Source: Aestuariibacter sp. (GTDB lineage: Bacteria > Pseudomonadota > Gammaproteobacteria > Enterobacterales > Alteromonadaceae). From it: a stretch of 64,000 nucleotides of DNA. The translations under genes were made by a program, and so were the position numbers. The stretch spans positions 470,934-534,933 of the forward strand of contig CP051238.1 in assembly GCA_017794925.1 (NCBI GenBank). Direction: 5' to 3'. Below, one piece after another: positions 45,230 through 55,414 of this stretch (its first letter is position 1; every line of letters begins with the position of its first letter). Below the pieces are notes generated by a model, which saw nothing but the letters and a program-made list of their open reading frames with translations, had not been told where the DNA came from and ran no database searches.

Positions 45230-45703
45230 TTACAGGTTTTTCAGCATGGTTTCGGCATCGCTCACTTCAAAGCGGCCTGGATCTTCTACGAAAATCTTAA
45301 CGACTTCGCCATCTTCCACCAGCATAGAATAGCGCACAGACCGGGTACCACCGAAATCACTGGTGTTCATGTCCATACCAATGCTCTTGGTAAAGAAAGC
45401 ATTACCGTCAGCCAGCATCATAATTTCTTCGGCGTTCGAGGCTTTACCCCAGGCATCCATTACATAGGCGTCATTCACACTCAGGCACACAATAGCATCT
45501 ACACCTTTGGCTTTGATTTTATCGGCCAATGCAACGTAACCTGGTAAATGAGCCTGTGAGCAGGTTGGTGTAAATGCACCAGGAACGGCAAACACGACGA
45601 CGCGCTTTTCGCCAAAAATTTCATTAGTGCGTGGGTCAGTCATTTTGCCATCTTTAATATAGCCAAACGATACTTCAGGTAAGGTACTACCAACTTCTAA
45701 CAT
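45230..45703 (-). CDS. Peroxiredoxin, Prx5/hybrid type
   Basis: This is a 157-residue thiol peroxidase of the Prx5 group. The peroxidatic cysteine is Cys48 in PGAFTPTCSQAHLPGY, the group signature, with the Thr and Pro of the active site. The protein ends at residue 157, so it has no fused glutaredoxin domain. It reduces hydrogen peroxide and organic hydroperoxides. GGGAGACG precedes the ATG. Confidence 0.94.
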   Translation of the reverse strand: MLEVGSTLPEVSFGYIKDGKMTDPRTNEIFGEKRVVVFAVPGAFTPTCSQAHLPGYVALADKIKAKGVDAIVCLSVNDAYVMDAWGKASNAEEIMMLADGNAFFTKSIGMDMNTSDFGGTRSVRYSMLVEDGEVVKIFVEDPGRFEVSDAETMLKNL

Positions 45704-45784
45704 GCTCGTCTCCCAAGGGTAAAAGTGTATAACGCGGCGCGTTCTTATCCGCTTTAGATTGTTTTAAATACTATAACAGCATAG

Positions 45785-46549
45785 TTAAACATTGATATAT
45801 ACATCAAATCGATGTTTTTTGCTGCTGATAGCCATGGAAGGTTTAGTTTGCGCCAAAAACGGCGCACTGTTCGGGCGCTTCACAACAACGCGTTTTAAAG
45901 CAATCGCTTGCGCTGCGGGTAGCAATGCATCGGCATCAGCATCCGGGCCCAGCAAAGCCTGAAATACACGCATTTCTTTTTTTACCAAGGCGGACTTTTT
46001 CTTATGCGGAAACATAGGGTCCAGATACACCGCATCCACGCTACCGGCCGGTTGAGTTTGCATGTAGTCAGTACTATTAGCGTGCACCAGACTAAAACGG
46101 GATACTAATTCGGGCTCTTGCATTGCCAGCCTGCGCAAACCATCCGCCAGTAATGCATACACCACCGGTGAGCGCTCAACCATAGTAACCTGTGCGCCCA
46201 ATGCCGCTAATACAAACGCATCGCGACCAAGCCCCGGCGTGGCATCCACAACCGACATCTGGTTGCCTTGTTTTAATCCAATGGCTTTTGCAATAGGCTC
46301 TTTACTGCCCCCACCATGGGCCCGTCGGTACTGACTCTGACCGGATAAAAAATCTACTTTGACGCCTTGGCTTTTCGCGTCGCTGGCGTCGTTTAATACC
46401 AGACAGTCGTCTACGATATGCAACTGCAATATTGCATCGCTTTGCGCAGTTACTGGCAGCCCAGCTTGCTGTGCGATATCAAGCACAGCTTGTTGAGCGG
46501 CGGTAGGCGCGGTTTGATTGTCAAAAATAACAGGCACCGAATCAGGCAT
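45785..46549 (-). CDS. rsmJ: 16S rRNA (guanine1516-N2)-methyltransferase RsmJ
   Basis: This is a 254-residue methyltransferase that modifies G1516 of 16S rRNA. The SAM-binding motif is VDATPGLGRDAFVLAALG, the later VYLDPMFPHKKKSALVKKEM contains the catalytic DPMFP characteristic of RsmJ. The ATG at 46549 overlaps the recG stop by eight bases, giving tight coupling; an upstream frame extension of 17 codons lies inside recG and is not needed. Confidence 0.9.
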   Translation of the reverse strand: MPDSVPVIFDNQTAPTAAQQAVLDIAQQAGLPVTAQSDAILQLHIVDDCLVLNDASDAKSQGVKVDFLSGQSQYRRAHGGGSKEPIAKAIGLKQGNQMSVVDATPGLGRDAFVLAALGAQVTMVERSPVVYALLADGLRRLAMQEPELVSRFSLVHANSTDYMQTQPAGSVDAVYLDPMFPHKKKSALVKKEMRVFQALLGPDADADALLPAAQAIALKRVVVKRPNSAPFLAQTKPSMAISSKKHRFDVYINV

Positions 46550-48623
46550 GACCGTATTGCTCCTTGTGACCAATCCAGCGGTTAATAATGGCCTGTGCAT
46601 GGGACGGATACTCCTGCCAGAGCTTTACGGCTATATGCTGTACCTGTGGAATGAGCTGAGCGTCTCGCACTAAGTCGGCAATTTTAAGTTCAGCCATACC
46701 GGTCTGGCGGGTGCCCATTAACTCGCCTGGCCCACGAATTTCTAAATCCCGCTGAGCGATATAAAAGCCGTCATTAGATTCGCGTAGCACTGCCAAACGC
46801 TTGGTCGCGGTTTTCGACAGCGGGCTTTGATACATCAGCACGCAGTGGCTCTCGACAGCGCCCCGCCCAACACGGCCGCGCAGCTGGTGTAGCTGGGCTA
46901 ACCCGAGGCGTTCAGGGTTTTCAATGATCATCAGGCTGGCATTGGGCACGTCCACACCAACTTCAATTACCGTGGTGGCTACCAGCAAATCCAGTTCACC
47001 GGCTTTAAACGCATCCATTACCGCCAGTTTTTCAGCGGCTTTTAAACGGCCATGAACCAAACCCACATTTAAGTCGGGCAGGGCGGTTTTGAGTATGACT
47101 GCTGTGTCTTCCGCTGCCTGACACTGCAGTACTTCGGATTCGTCAATCAATGTACACACCCAATACGCCTGACGGCCCTGCTCACCACAGGCTTCGCGCA
47201 CCCGTTCAATTACATCTCCACGTCGGGTATCGGGCAGAGCCACGGTTTTAACCGGCGTACGCCCCGGCGGTAATTCATCAATCACCGAGGTGTCCAAGTC
47301 AGCGTAGGCGGTCATAGCCAGTGTGCGGGGAATGGGGGTTGCGGTCATAATTAGCTGATGCGGGAAGCGCCCCTGGGCTTCGCCTTTTTCTCGTAGCGCC
47401 AGTCGCTGATGCACACCAAAACGGTGTTGCTCATCAACAATCACCAGCGCCAGTTGACTGTAAGTTACCTGCTCCTGAAAAATCGCATGGGTTCCTACCA
47501 GCATTTGAATGGTGCCATTGGCGAGGTTTTCCAGTACCTGCTCGCGTGCCTTACCTTTTAGCTTTCCGGCCAGCCAGCCTACCTGAATCCCCAGTGGCTC
47601 CAGCCACTGGCTGAAGTTGTTGGCATGTTGTTCTGCCAACAGCTCCGTAGGCGCCATTAATGCAACCTGATACCCCGCCCCAATTGCTGATAACGCAGCC
47701 AGCGCAGCGACCAGGGTTTTACCTGAGCCTACATCGCCCTGCACCAGACGCATCATTGGTCGTGGCTGTCGCATATCCTGCTGAATATCAGCGACCACGC
47801 GCTGCTGAGCACCGGTTGGTGAAAATGGCAAATTCCCCAGCAGCTTATCAATTAAACCGTTGTCTACGTCGATGGCGATACCCGGCTGCGCATCGCTTTG
47901 CTGGCGGATTTTCAGCACGCTTAAATGCTGAGCCAGCAGCTCTTCCAGAATTAAACGCATTTGCGCCGGATGTTTACCGTCTTCCAACTGCTCTACGGCT
48001 ACGCTGGGTGGCGGACGATGGACCAGCTTTAATGCATCAGCCAGACTCACCTGTTGGCTGTACATTCCGTCGGGTAACAAGTCATTCAGCGCGCCTTTGT
48101 CCAGCATGGCTAATGCCTGTTCAGTAAGGTTGCGTAGGGTAAGTTGTTTGACGCCTTCGGTGGTGGGATAAACCGGGGTCAGGGTTTCTTCGAGTTCTTC
48201 GGTATCGGCCTCAATGAGTTTGAATTCGGGGTGCATCATTTCCAGCCCCCACTTACCCGTGCGGATTTCACCGAAACACCGCAGTTCATTGCCCGGTGTC
48301 ATCATATTGCGTTGAAGTGTGCCGAAGTGAAAAAAGCGCAGGGTAATGGTGCCAGTGCCGTCACTGAGTTTCACCACCAGCATGCGCTTTTTACCGTACT
48401 GAATATCCGCCGACATGACCTCACCCAATATGCTGACATGGGTAAACGGGCGGCAGTCACCAATAGTGTAAATGCGCGTGCGATCCTCATAGCGGGATGG
48501 CAAATGAAACAGCATATCTTGCACCGTGTTTAAGCCTATTTTCGCGAGTTTTTCTGCGACTTTTGCGCCCACGCCTTTAAGTTGTGTAATAGGTAGCGTG
48601 GCAAGCGACTCTTCCGCTCGCAT
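46542..48623 (-). CDS. recG: ATP-dependent DNA helicase RecG
   Basis: This is a 693-residue branch-migration helicase that processes stalled replication forks. The N-terminal wedge domain includes an OB fold (about 60-160). The helicase motor has Walker A VQGDVGSGKTLVAALA, motif II VIVDEQHRFGV (DEQH), TATPIPRTLAMT as motif III, and motif V/VI (TVIEVGVDVPNA, QLRGRVGRG). Length equals that of E. coli RecG. In many gammaproteobacteria recG follows trmH directly; here three accessory genes lie between them. Confidence 0.97.
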   Translation of the reverse strand: MRAEESLATLPITQLKGVGAKVAEKLAKIGLNTVQDMLFHLPSRYEDRTRIYTIGDCRPFTHVSILGEVMSADIQYGKKRMLVVKLSDGTGTITLRFFHFGTLQRNMMTPGNELRCFGEIRTGKWGLEMMHPEFKLIEADTEELEETLTPVYPTTEGVKQLTLRNLTEQALAMLDKGALNDLLPDGMYSQQVSLADALKLVHRPPPSVAVEQLEDGKHPAQMRLILEELLAQHLSVLKIRQQSDAQPGIAIDVDNGLIDKLLGNLPFSPTGAQQRVVADIQQDMRQPRPMMRLVQGDVGSGKTLVAALAALSAIGAGYQVALMAPTELLAEQHANNFSQWLEPLGIQVGWLAGKLKGKAREQVLENLANGTIQMLVGTHAIFQEQVTYSQLALVIVDEQHRFGVHQRLALREKGEAQGRFPHQLIMTATPIPRTLAMTAYADLDTSVIDELPPGRTPVKTVALPDTRRGDVIERVREACGEQGRQAYWVCTLIDESEVLQCQAAEDTAVILKTALPDLNVGLVHGRLKAAEKLAVMDAFKAGELDLLVATTVIEVGVDVPNASLMIIENPERLGLAQLHQLRGRVGRGAVESHCVLMYQSPLSKTATKRLAVLRESNDGFYIAQRDLEIRGPGELMGTRQTGMAELKIADLVRDAQLIPQVQHIAVKLWQEYPSHAQAIINRWIGHKEQYGHA

Positions 48624-48848
48624 AATATTGAATATTCCTTCCTGTATTTATACACAGCAGTGTAATTGAAGCCTTGGAGCATTGCGAGCCTGAATACGCG
48701 GATACGGCATCCTATACAGCACTAAGCGACTTATGACCTCATTATGGCAGTCACCAGGGAGGAGATAAAACGTACTAAAGTACCCTTTCGGTACTGCCAT
48801 AAACGCCTATAGTTTTTTAAACGACCAAAAGAACATGTTGTTGTGCTC

Positions 48849-49427
48849 ATGTACCAGATTTCACGTTTTATACTAACAGCCTGTATTTGCCTGATGCTAT
48901 TAGCCTGTGTAAGTACCGCTGACCTACCAGCCGGCCCACTTTCCGGCAAAAAATCCATTGTATTGATGGGCAATAAAGGTGAACAGCTGGTAATTGGAAC
49001 AGTTTTGTTCACTCCTGCCAATGATGGTGAAAAGGTCAGTTACACCATCGATATCGACTACGCGCTGTTCACCGATTACTTTCTGTCGATGAAAGAAATG
49101 AAATGCCTGGAAGGACCGGAGCTATGGTGTCACCTGCGTTACCCATACGAGCAGCCCCGCACAGTGACAACAACTGATCTGAGCTGGTTGTCGCACGACC
49201 TGTTGTTTATGTTCAAAAAGAAAGGCGAGTTCGGCGCGAATTTCTGGAATGGTATTTACTACGACTTCGACGTTCGAGACGGAGGTATATATGGTAAGGC
49301 ACAGGCCGTTGACCTTAATCTATTGGCTGCGCCGCCAGATGATTTAGCTATCCCGCCATTTAATGAGTTTGAACGCAGCGAAACTGAGTCAGCCCCGCGA
49401 TTCCTGCCATTTGTAGAAATTCGCTAG
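48849..49427 (+). CDS. Hypothetical lipoprotein
   Basis: This is a 192-residue protein with a lipoprotein signal (FILTACICLMLLAC, lipobox LLAC near residue 20). I do not recognise a domain. The mature part is mixed polar and aromatic, with the Cys pair in EMKCLEGPELWCHLRY, which could form a disulfide in the periplasm. The start is uncertain: ATG 48849 or GTG 48843, neither with a strong ribosome-binding site. It lies between recG (divergent) and the PaiB-like gene, 51 bp upstream of the latter on the same strand. Confidence 0.65.
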   Translation: MYQISRFILTACICLMLLACVSTADLPAGPLSGKKSIVLMGNKGEQLVIGTVLFTPANDGEKVSYTIDIDYALFTDYFLSMKEMKCLEGPELWCHLRYPYEQPRTVTTTDLSWLSHDLLFMFKKKGEFGANFWNGIYYDFDVRDGGIYGKAQAVDLNLLAAPPDDLAIPPFNEFERSETESAPRFLPFVEIR

Positions 49428-49478
49428 TACCGTTTCGCACATTGTGGTCAACTGATGCTTTTGTGACGGCTTCTGAGA

Positions 49479-50102
49479 ATGAGTATGCTTGTCCCCGCGC
49501 CCTTTGCATTTAAAGAGCAATCTGAACAGCTTGCGTTTATCGATGAATACGCCTTTGCAATTCTGATAAGTCAGGATTTACAGGCCACACATATTCCCTT
49601 ATTAGCCAGGCAAGACGGTGTCGACCTCGTATTGGAAGGTCACGTGGCACGTGGTAACCCGCACTGGAAAAAGCTGGATAATACTGAATCACTGGCCGTA
49701 TTTGCCGGGCCACACGCGTATATTTCTCCCACCTGGTACGCCAGTGCGCCCAATGTTCCTACCTGGAACTATGTTGCGGTGCACGCCAAGGGGCAATTGA
49801 ATGCGCTGGACGATGCAGCCACCTTAGAGGTCGTTGACCGCATCATGGACAAATTCGAGCCCGACATGGCAAGGCCTGCCAATGGCAGTGATCAAGCCGA
49901 CTATCAACAGAAATTACTCAGGGGTATTGTGGGTATCCAACTGCGCGTCACGTCACTGGAAGGGGTCAGAAAGCTGGGTCAGCACAAGTCTGCTGCCGAC
50001 AAAGCCAGTGTGTATAACGGTCTTCTCGACACTAACCGGCATGATGCGTTGGATCTGGTCAATTATATGCAACGCCACCAGATTGCATGCCCGGAGGACT
50101 AG
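49479..50102 (+). CDS. PaiB-like FMN-binding protein
   Basis: This is a 207-residue protein of the PaiB family (named after a Bacillus regulator of sporulation and protease genes). The split-barrel FMN-binding fold is supported by FAILISQDLQATHIPLLAR, the GHVARGNPHWKKL segment and FAGPHAYISPTWYAS with VPTWNYVAVHAKG, all typical motifs. The C-terminal helical part (QADYQQKLLRGIVGIQLRV) is also typical. It is more likely a flavin-binding enzyme than a regulator. The start may be the ATG at 49479 or 49485. Confidence 0.9.
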   Translation: MSMLVPAPFAFKEQSEQLAFIDEYAFAILISQDLQATHIPLLARQDGVDLVLEGHVARGNPHWKKLDNTESLAVFAGPHAYISPTWYASAPNVPTWNYVAVHAKGQLNALDDAATLEVVDRIMDKFEPDMARPANGSDQADYQQKLLRGIVGIQLRVTSLEGVRKLGQHKSAADKASVYNGLLDTNRHDALDLVNYMQRHQIACPED

Positions 50103-50131
50103 TCGGGCACGCTGGCCCGACTCGATAGCGA

Positions 50132-50758
50132 TTATTTTGCGAGCACTGTTGCGACGTTTAAAATTAACTCTGCTGACGGGCGTACCTTAAAATCAGGGTT
50201 CACATAGCTGAATTCCACCAGCCCTTTTTTGTTCACAATAAAGACGCCTGGTGCAGGCAATACCGCATTGCCCGAACTATCTTTAGCTAAGTTAATATTG
50301 TTAGCGGCGTAGCGCATCTGCGTCACCTTATCCACCTTAAATCCCAAACCGAATTCGCGAATGGCGTTCAGATCGGTATCCGATAACTGCGTGACTTTCA
50401 TCTCAGCTTTGAGGGCCTGCTTTTGCAGATTTTCCGGGGTTTCCGGAGAGATAGCCAGAATTTGATAGCCAAGGTCGACAATATCCTGCTCAACGGTTTG
50501 CAACTCGGCAAACTGACGGTTGCAATACGGGCACCAGCCGCCGCGATAAAACAAAATTACAGTGGGCTTTTGCATCGTCAACGCCGCCAGGCTTACCGGT
50601 GAACCATCGGGCAGTTTTACCGTAACATTGGGGATGGTCATACCGTTTAACAGAGGCCGAACAGCCGTCGCTTCCGGTGCAATATCTCTGGGCCCTGCCA
50701 TAGAAGACGAAGCGATTAAGACACTCAAAACCAGTGTCAGAAGTAAAATAGAACGCAT
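50132..50758 (-). CDS. Exported thioredoxin-fold peroxiredoxin-like protein
   Basis: This is a 208-residue AhpC/TSA-family protein. A signal peptide (about 1-21, SILLLTLVLSVLIASSSMAG) sends it to the periplasm. The thioredoxin-like domain holds FYRGGWCPYCNRQFAELQ with a CPYC motif, and a later ISPETPENLQ loop, as in peroxiredoxins of the PrxQ-like redoxin group. The likely role is thiol-dependent peroxide reduction or disulfide chemistry. ATG 50758 has GAG eight bases upstream; an ATG six codons earlier is possible. It converges on the PaiB-like gene. Confidence 0.85.
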   Translation of the reverse strand: MRSILLLTLVLSVLIASSSMAGPRDIAPEATAVRPLLNGMTIPNVTVKLPDGSPVSLAALTMQKPTVILFYRGGWCPYCNRQFAELQTVEQDIVDLGYQILAISPETPENLQKQALKAEMKVTQLSDTDLNAIREFGLGFKVDKVTQMRYAANNINLAKDSSGNAVLPAPGVFIVNKKGLVEFSYVNPDFKVRPSAELILNVATVLAK

Positions 50759-50785
50759 AGGGTTTCTCACAGTCATTCAGGAATA

Positions 50786-50814
50786 AAAAAAGACCTGCAA
50801 AGCGGTCTTTTTCT
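50786..50814 (-). terminator. Terminator of the spoT-ridA-trmH operon
   Basis: AAAAAGACC and GGTCTTTTT flank an eight-base loop. Read on the minus strand the stem ends in a T run (the A residues at 50785-50792), 28 bp after the trmH stop codon. It also has T on the plus strand and may act in both directions. Confidence 0.75.
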
Positions 50815-50841
50815 TTCGAATGTGATGATTAACAGAGGAAA

Positions 50842-51546
50842 TTATGCGTTAAGTGACGCCACCGCGTTGGTGTGAGCCTGAATCTTTTCCCACCAGCCTT
50901 CATCTGCGGCAATATTGCCCTGCCCGTCAATTGGCGGGTAGGGCAAATCCCTGGCTTTACATACTTTGGCCAGTACCGGATAACCACCTTCGAACAAAAT
51001 GCGCTGACACTCGGCCTCGCTCAATTGCTGTTTATTGTACATGCCTGCATTCTGGCGTTGACGCTGAGCTTCGTACAGGACAAGTGCGGCGGCAACAGAC
51101 ACATTGAGAGACTGCACCATGCCTACCATGGGGATCACAATCTCCTGATCACACAATGCAATTGCGTCATCTGTGGCACCGTATTTTTCCTGACCGAACA
51201 AAATAGCCGTAGGCCTGGTGTAGTCCACCTCGCGAAAATCCACCGCTTTGTCAGACAGGTGAGTCACCAACACCTGCATGTCATTCGACTTCAGCGCACG
51301 AATAGCGTTACCGACATTGCGATGCGTATCTACGCCAACCCAACGCTCACTGCCCATAGCAGTACCGCGGCGAATGCCGTAGCGCTCTTCCCAAATCGCA
51401 TGGATTTTATGAATTCCGATGGCATCACAGGTGCGCACCACTGCCGACACATTATGCGGCTTGTGGACGTTCTCCAAGCATACAGTCAAATCCGTCTGAC
51501 GTTGGGCCAGCATATTTCTGATACGCTGGTAACGTTCAGGAGTCAT
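50842..51546 (-). CDS. trmH: tRNA (guanosine(18)-2'-O)-methyltransferase TrmH
   Basis: This is a 234-residue SPOUT-class methyltransferase that methylates the ribose of G18 in tRNA. The motifs are clear: LENVHKPHNVSAVVRTCDAIG (motif 1, Asn and Arg), AILFGQEKYGATDDAIALCD (motif 2) and VIPMVGMVQSLNVSVAAALVLYE (motif 3, with the knot). Length matches E. coli TrmH. It lies three bases after ridA on the same strand and is part of the spoT operon. Confidence 0.96.
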   Translation of the reverse strand: MTPERYQRIRNMLAQRQTDLTVCLENVHKPHNVSAVVRTCDAIGIHKIHAIWEERYGIRRGTAMGSERWVGVDTHRNVGNAIRALKSNDMQVLVTHLSDKAVDFREVDYTRPTAILFGQEKYGATDDAIALCDQEIVIPMVGMVQSLNVSVAAALVLYEAQRQRQNAGMYNKQQLSEAECQRILFEGGYPVLAKVCKARDLPYPPIDGQGNIAADEGWWEKIQAHTNAVASLNA

Positions 51547-51549
51547 GTC

Positions 51550-51936
51550 TTACTCCGGCAATTCCATCACGCCGTCGATTTCGATCAGGGCGTCTTTTGG
51601 CAATGCTTTAATACCAATCGCAGCACGAGCCGGGTAGGGCTTGTTGAAGTACTTCGCCATAATTTCATTTACGGTGGCGAAGTTACCCAGGTCCAGTAAG
51701 TAGATATTTACTTTTACCAGGTCATTAGTTGTTCCGCCTGCGGCTTCACATACGGCTTTGATGTTTTCAAAAACCTGGGTGGCTTGTTCGGCAAAATCAT
51801 CAGAAACCAGTTGCATGGTCTCCGGAACCAATGGGATTTGGCCAGACAAATACACCGTGGTGCCCGCTTTAACAGCCTGGCTGTAAGTACCAATAGCCGC
51901 AGGGGCCTTATCAGTTTGGATAATTGACTTAGACAT
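51550..51936 (-). CDS. ridA: RidA family enamine/imine deaminase
   Basis: This is a 128-residue protein of the RidA (YjgF) family, which hydrolyses reactive enamines and imines, protecting PLP enzymes. The signature region is clear: [26 protein letters not shown] at the N-terminus, the Arg of [21 protein letters not shown] near residue 105 and the C-terminal EIDGVMEL. It lies between spoT and trmH, 23 bp and 3 bp away, as in many relatives. Confidence 0.96.
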   Translation of the reverse strand: MSKSIIQTDKAPAAIGTYSQAVKAGTTVYLSGQIPLVPETMQLVSDDFAEQATQVFENIKAVCEAAGGTTNDLVKVNIYLLDLGNFATVNEIMAKYFNKPYPARAAIGIKALPKDALIEIDGVMELPE

Positions 51937-51959
51937 AATGAATCCTGTGAATAATAGCG

Positions 51960-54068
51960 TTATTGCTGGCGCGACTGGCTGTGTCGCGACACTTTTTGTA
52001 CTTCGGGCATGGTGCGAATCTTCCGCATAACATTCGCCAAATGCACCCGATTGTAGGTAGTCAGTTCAATATCCACAAAGTAGATATTGCTCTCTTTTTC
52101 TTCTGTTTGCAGACCAATAATATTCGAGTCACATGACGCAATATTATTCGTCAGGGTGGCTAACGTACCCTGGTGATTAAACAGCTCGATGCGCAGAGAC
52201 GCTTTAAATTCACCTTGTGGTTCTTCGTCCCACTGCATACGTAATACGCGCTGCGGCTCTTCTTTCGCCAGCTTGCGAATATTCGGACAGCCATTCTGGT
52301 GAATGGTCATGCCTTTACCGGGGCTCAGTACCGAAACAATCTCGTCATCCGGAATAGGATGGCAGCATCGTGCATAGGTAACCAGTAATCCTTCGGTCCC
52401 CCGAATCGCCACATTGCCTTTTTTCTCCTGGATGTCTTCGCTTTCGCCCAGCAGACGACGAGCAACAATCGCGCTCAGTTCATTACCCAGGCCAATGTCG
52501 ACCAACAGATCATCAAAGGTCTCGTGCTTGGTTTCAGCCACGACGCGGTCGATATCTTCCTGAGGAATATCATCCAGTTTTACCGCACCCAATGCATGAC
52601 GCAACAGACGGTTACCCATGTTAATGGCCTCCTGAGACTGCTGCTTTCTCAGGTACTGACGAATACGGGTTCGGGCCCGGGCACTCACCACAAAATTCAG
52701 CCAGTTTGCATTAGGCTTCGCCTTGGGTGACGTAATAATTTCTACTGTCTGGCCATTTTCCAGCGGTTTACTTAAGCTGTAATTGCGACGCTCAACACGC
52801 ACACCTACACAAGTGTTTCCAACATCTGAGTGAACCGCGTATGCAAAATCTACTGCCGTTGCCCCTGCGGGCAATTCGATGATGCGGCCATCCGGCGTGA
52901 ACACATAAATCTCGTCCGGGAACAGGTCCGTTTTCACGCTTTCAATAAATTCAAATGATGAACTGGCGCTTTGCTGTAGTTCCAGCAGCGACTGCATCCA
53001 TTTGCGCGCGCGTAACTGCGCCGTTGTGCCGTCGCCGGATTCTTTATACAGCCAGTGTGCCGCAACCCCTTTGTCAGCCATTTGGTCCATGGCCAAGGTA
53101 CGAATTTGTACTTCCACCGGAATACCGTGCGGGCCGACCAGTGAGGTATGCAGTGACTGATAACCGTTGGTACGCGGAATGGCGATATAATCCTTGAAGC
53201 GCGTTTCGATGGGCTTGTACAAGCCGTGCATTGCACCCAACGAGCGATAACAGTCATCTACGGAATTCACCACAATACGAAACGCATAGATGTCCATGAC
53301 TTCATTAAACATCTTTTCTTTGTTTTTCATTTTGCGGTAAATGGAATACAGGTGCTTTTCGCGTCCCAGTACGGTGGCATCGATTTTGTATTCGGCTAAC
53401 CGGGTAGACAATTCCTGGCGGATGTTTTCTATGATTTCTTTGCGATTGCCCCGCGCCTGCTTAACCGCTGACTTCAGCGCCCGATGGCGCATGGGGTACA
53501 TCGCCTGAAAGCCGAGGTCTTCCAGTTCGTTTTTAATATCGTGAATACCCAGGCGATGCGCAATGGGTGAGTAGATCTCTAACGTTTCCAGCGCAATACG
53601 GCGGCGTTTGTCCGGGCGTAATGAGCCCAGTGTACGCATATTGTGAGTGCGGTCAGCCAGTTTAATCAGAATAACCCGAATATCCTGTACCATCGCCATC
53701 ATCATTTTGCGGAAGTTTTCAGCCTGGGCTTCCTGCTTGCTACTGAACGCAATTTTGTCGAGCTTACTGACGCCCTCGACCAAATCGGCAACGGTGTCGC
53801 CGAACGCGTCAGCCAAATCTTCCTGATTATAATGGGTATCTTCTATAACATCGTGCAGCAGGGCAGCCATGAGCGTTTCATGATCCATGTGCATATCAGC
53901 AAGAATACTGGCGACGGCGACGGGGTGAGTAATATAGGGATCACCACTGGAGCGCATCTGACCATCGTGCGCTTCGTGAGCCAATACAAACGACTCCTGC
54001 ACGAGTTTGACTCGTTCAGGCGACAAGTATTCTGAGATTTTTTGCTTTAACCCTTCAAACAGATACAC
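51960..54068 (-). CDS. spoT: Bifunctional (p)ppGpp synthetase/hydrolase SpoT
   Basis: This is a 702-residue enzyme controlling the stringent response. The N-terminal HD hydrolase domain is intact ([23 protein letters not shown]). The synthetase domain has [24 protein letters not shown] domain (about 390-450) with [25 protein letters not shown] and a C-terminal ACT domain follow. The intact HD motif marks SpoT rather than RelA. The gene is first in the operon with ridA and trmH, downstream of rpoZ, from which a strong terminator separates it. Confidence 0.97.
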   Translation of the reverse strand: MYLFEGLKQKISEYLSPERVKLVQESFVLAHEAHDGQMRSSGDPYITHPVAVASILADMHMDHETLMAALLHDVIEDTHYNQEDLADAFGDTVADLVEGVSKLDKIAFSSKQEAQAENFRKMMMAMVQDIRVILIKLADRTHNMRTLGSLRPDKRRRIALETLEIYSPIAHRLGIHDIKNELEDLGFQAMYPMRHRALKSAVKQARGNRKEIIENIRQELSTRLAEYKIDATVLGREKHLYSIYRKMKNKEKMFNEVMDIYAFRIVVNSVDDCYRSLGAMHGLYKPIETRFKDYIAIPRTNGYQSLHTSLVGPHGIPVEVQIRTLAMDQMADKGVAAHWLYKESGDGTTAQLRARKWMQSLLELQQSASSSFEFIESVKTDLFPDEIYVFTPDGRIIELPAGATAVDFAYAVHSDVGNTCVGVRVERRNYSLSKPLENGQTVEIITSPKAKPNANWLNFVVSARARTRIRQYLRKQQSQEAINMGNRLLRHALGAVKLDDIPQEDIDRVVAETKHETFDDLLVDIGLGNELSAIVARRLLGESEDIQEKKGNVAIRGTEGLLVTYARCCHPIPDDEIVSVLSPGKGMTIHQNGCPNIRKLAKEEPQRVLRMQWDEEPQGEFKASLRIELFNHQGTLATLTNNIASCDSNIIGLQTEEKESNIYFVDIELTTYNRVHLANVMRKIRTMPEVQKVSRHSQSRQQ

Positions 54069-54133
54069 GTTTGTTACGCATTTCCAATAATATCAAGCGT
54101 TAAGAATACGGTGAAATGAGCCGCTTTCCAACG

Positions 54134-54170
54134 AAAAACGCCAGTGTTTCTTAAACAAGAATCACTGGCG
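54134..54170 (-). terminator. Strong hairpin terminator between rpoZ and spoT
   Basis: CGCCAGTG and CACTGGCG (54139-54146 and 54163-54170) enclose a second stem TTCTT/AAGAA and a four-base loop, with one mismatch between the stems. On the minus strand the hairpin ends in five T (A at 54134-54138). This should end the gmk-rpoZ transcript, so spoT would depend on its own promoter or on read-through. Confidence 0.75.
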
Positions 54171-54202
54171 CTGTCAAAAAGTGCTTCCAGAGGCCGGTCG
54201 GC

Positions 54203-54475
54203 TTACTGGTCAGACAGAATATTTGCGACTGAAGCAAACTCTACGTGGTCCTGACTTTGTTGGTCACGCAGCTCATCCTGTTCGATGGTTTCTACGGTAA
54301 CCAGACCTTCTTCAATTTCGCGCAACGCAGTAACGGTAGGCTTATCGTTACTTACATCAACCATAGGCTCTTTGCCTTCTGTAGCGATTTGGCGAGCACG
54401 ACGCGCAGCAACCAGCACCAGGTCAAAACGGTTACCAACTTTATCTACTGCATCTTCGACTGTAACGCGAGCCAT
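54203..54475 (-). CDS. rpoZ: RNA polymerase omega subunit
   Basis: This is a 90-residue RNA polymerase subunit that helps assembly of the beta-prime subunit. The start [20 protein letters not shown] and the ARRARQIA stretch are typical. The ATG at 54475 has GGAG six bases upstream; an upstream in-frame extension has no family support. It lies between gmk and spoT, as is usual in gammaproteobacteria. Confidence 0.97.
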   Translation of the reverse strand: MARVTVEDAVDKVGNRFDLVLVAARRARQIATEGKEPMVDVSNDKPTVTALREIEEGLVTVETIEQDELRDQQSQDHVEFASVANILSDQ

Positions 54476-54565
54476 GTATATCTCCGAACTGAACAATACT
54501 ATTACTAAAAATGGCCGCGTAGTATACAACAACACGGCGGGAAATGGGTAGTACTAAATTTGAGC

Positions 54566-55201
54566 TTAGGCCAATAAACTCCTGACCAGCGTGTCGTGCC
54601 GCAACTGTTGCTTATGCGTTCTGAGTCGTTGCGACTGCACAATGCTGTCTAATTCAGTCAGCGCGGTCTCAAAATCATCGTTGATCAGCACGTAATCAAA
54701 CTCATCATAGTGCGACATTTCTGATACGGCCTCTGCCATGCGTTTTGCAATGACTGACGCATCATCCTGTCCACGGCCTTCAAGGCGCTGACGAAGAGTC
54801 TCGACTGAAGGAGGCAAAATAAACACACCGCAGGTATCCGGCATTAGCTTTTTAACCTGACGCGCACCTTGCCAGTCAATATCCAGGAATACGTCAATGC
54901 CCTGATGCAGGGTTTCCTCAATGGTGATCCGTGATGTGCCGTAGTAGTTGCCAAACACTTCGGCATATTCAAAAAACGCATTCTGTGCAATGAGCGCTTC
55001 AAATTCGGCATGCGTCACAAAATGATAGTGTTCGCCATTCACTTCACCAGGGCGCGGTGCCCGGGTAGTGTGTGATACGGAGACCTGAAGCGGATTTGCC
55101 CCATCCACCGGCGTTTTTGCCAGCAACGCTTTAATCAAACTCGATTTGCCCGCCCCTGACGGCGCAGCCAGAATAAACAAGTTGCCTAATAGTGTACTCA
55201 T
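54566..55201 (-). CDS. gmk: Guanylate kinase
   Basis: This is a 211-residue enzyme that phosphorylates GMP to GDP. The P-loop is [35 protein letters not shown] binds GMP and [17 protein letters not shown] is the conserved central motif. Length matches the family. It heads the gmk-rpoZ pair and is divergent from the carboxylesterase gene, with 213 bp between their starts and no clear signal in it. Confidence 0.97.
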   Translation of the reverse strand: MSTLLGNLFILAAPSGAGKSSLIKALLAKTPVDGANPLQVSVSHTTRAPRPGEVNGEHYHFVTHAEFEALIAQNAFFEYAEVFGNYYGTSRITIEETLHQGIDVFLDIDWQGARQVKKLMPDTCGVFILPPSVETLRQRLEGRGQDDASVIAKRMAEAVSEMSHYDEFDYVLINDDFETALTELDSIVQSQRLRTHKQQLRHDTLVRSLLA

Positions 55202-55414
55202 AACGGATAGCGTAAGTTGTAAATCTGTCTAAAGCACGAATTGTAGCACACGGCAGCAACGCTATTCACAAGCTTTGTTACAAAATACCGTTTCGCGCAC
55301 ACATTGTAGACAAAGTTGGTGATTGCTCACGCTTAATGTAGATGGTAGGTTTGCATAGCATTGCATCAGGCTAATAATCCTGCTCCGAATAACAACACCA
55401 AGGACATCGTTACC

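Noticed and set aside
45146..45547. A 133-codon frame opposite the peroxiredoxin gene
   Set aside because: Antisense to a certain gene with intact active site; nothing recognisable in the translation.
50872..51699. A 275-codon open frame on the plus strand opposite trmH and ridA
   Set aside because: It runs antisense to two certain genes, and its translation has no recognisable domain and unusual composition.
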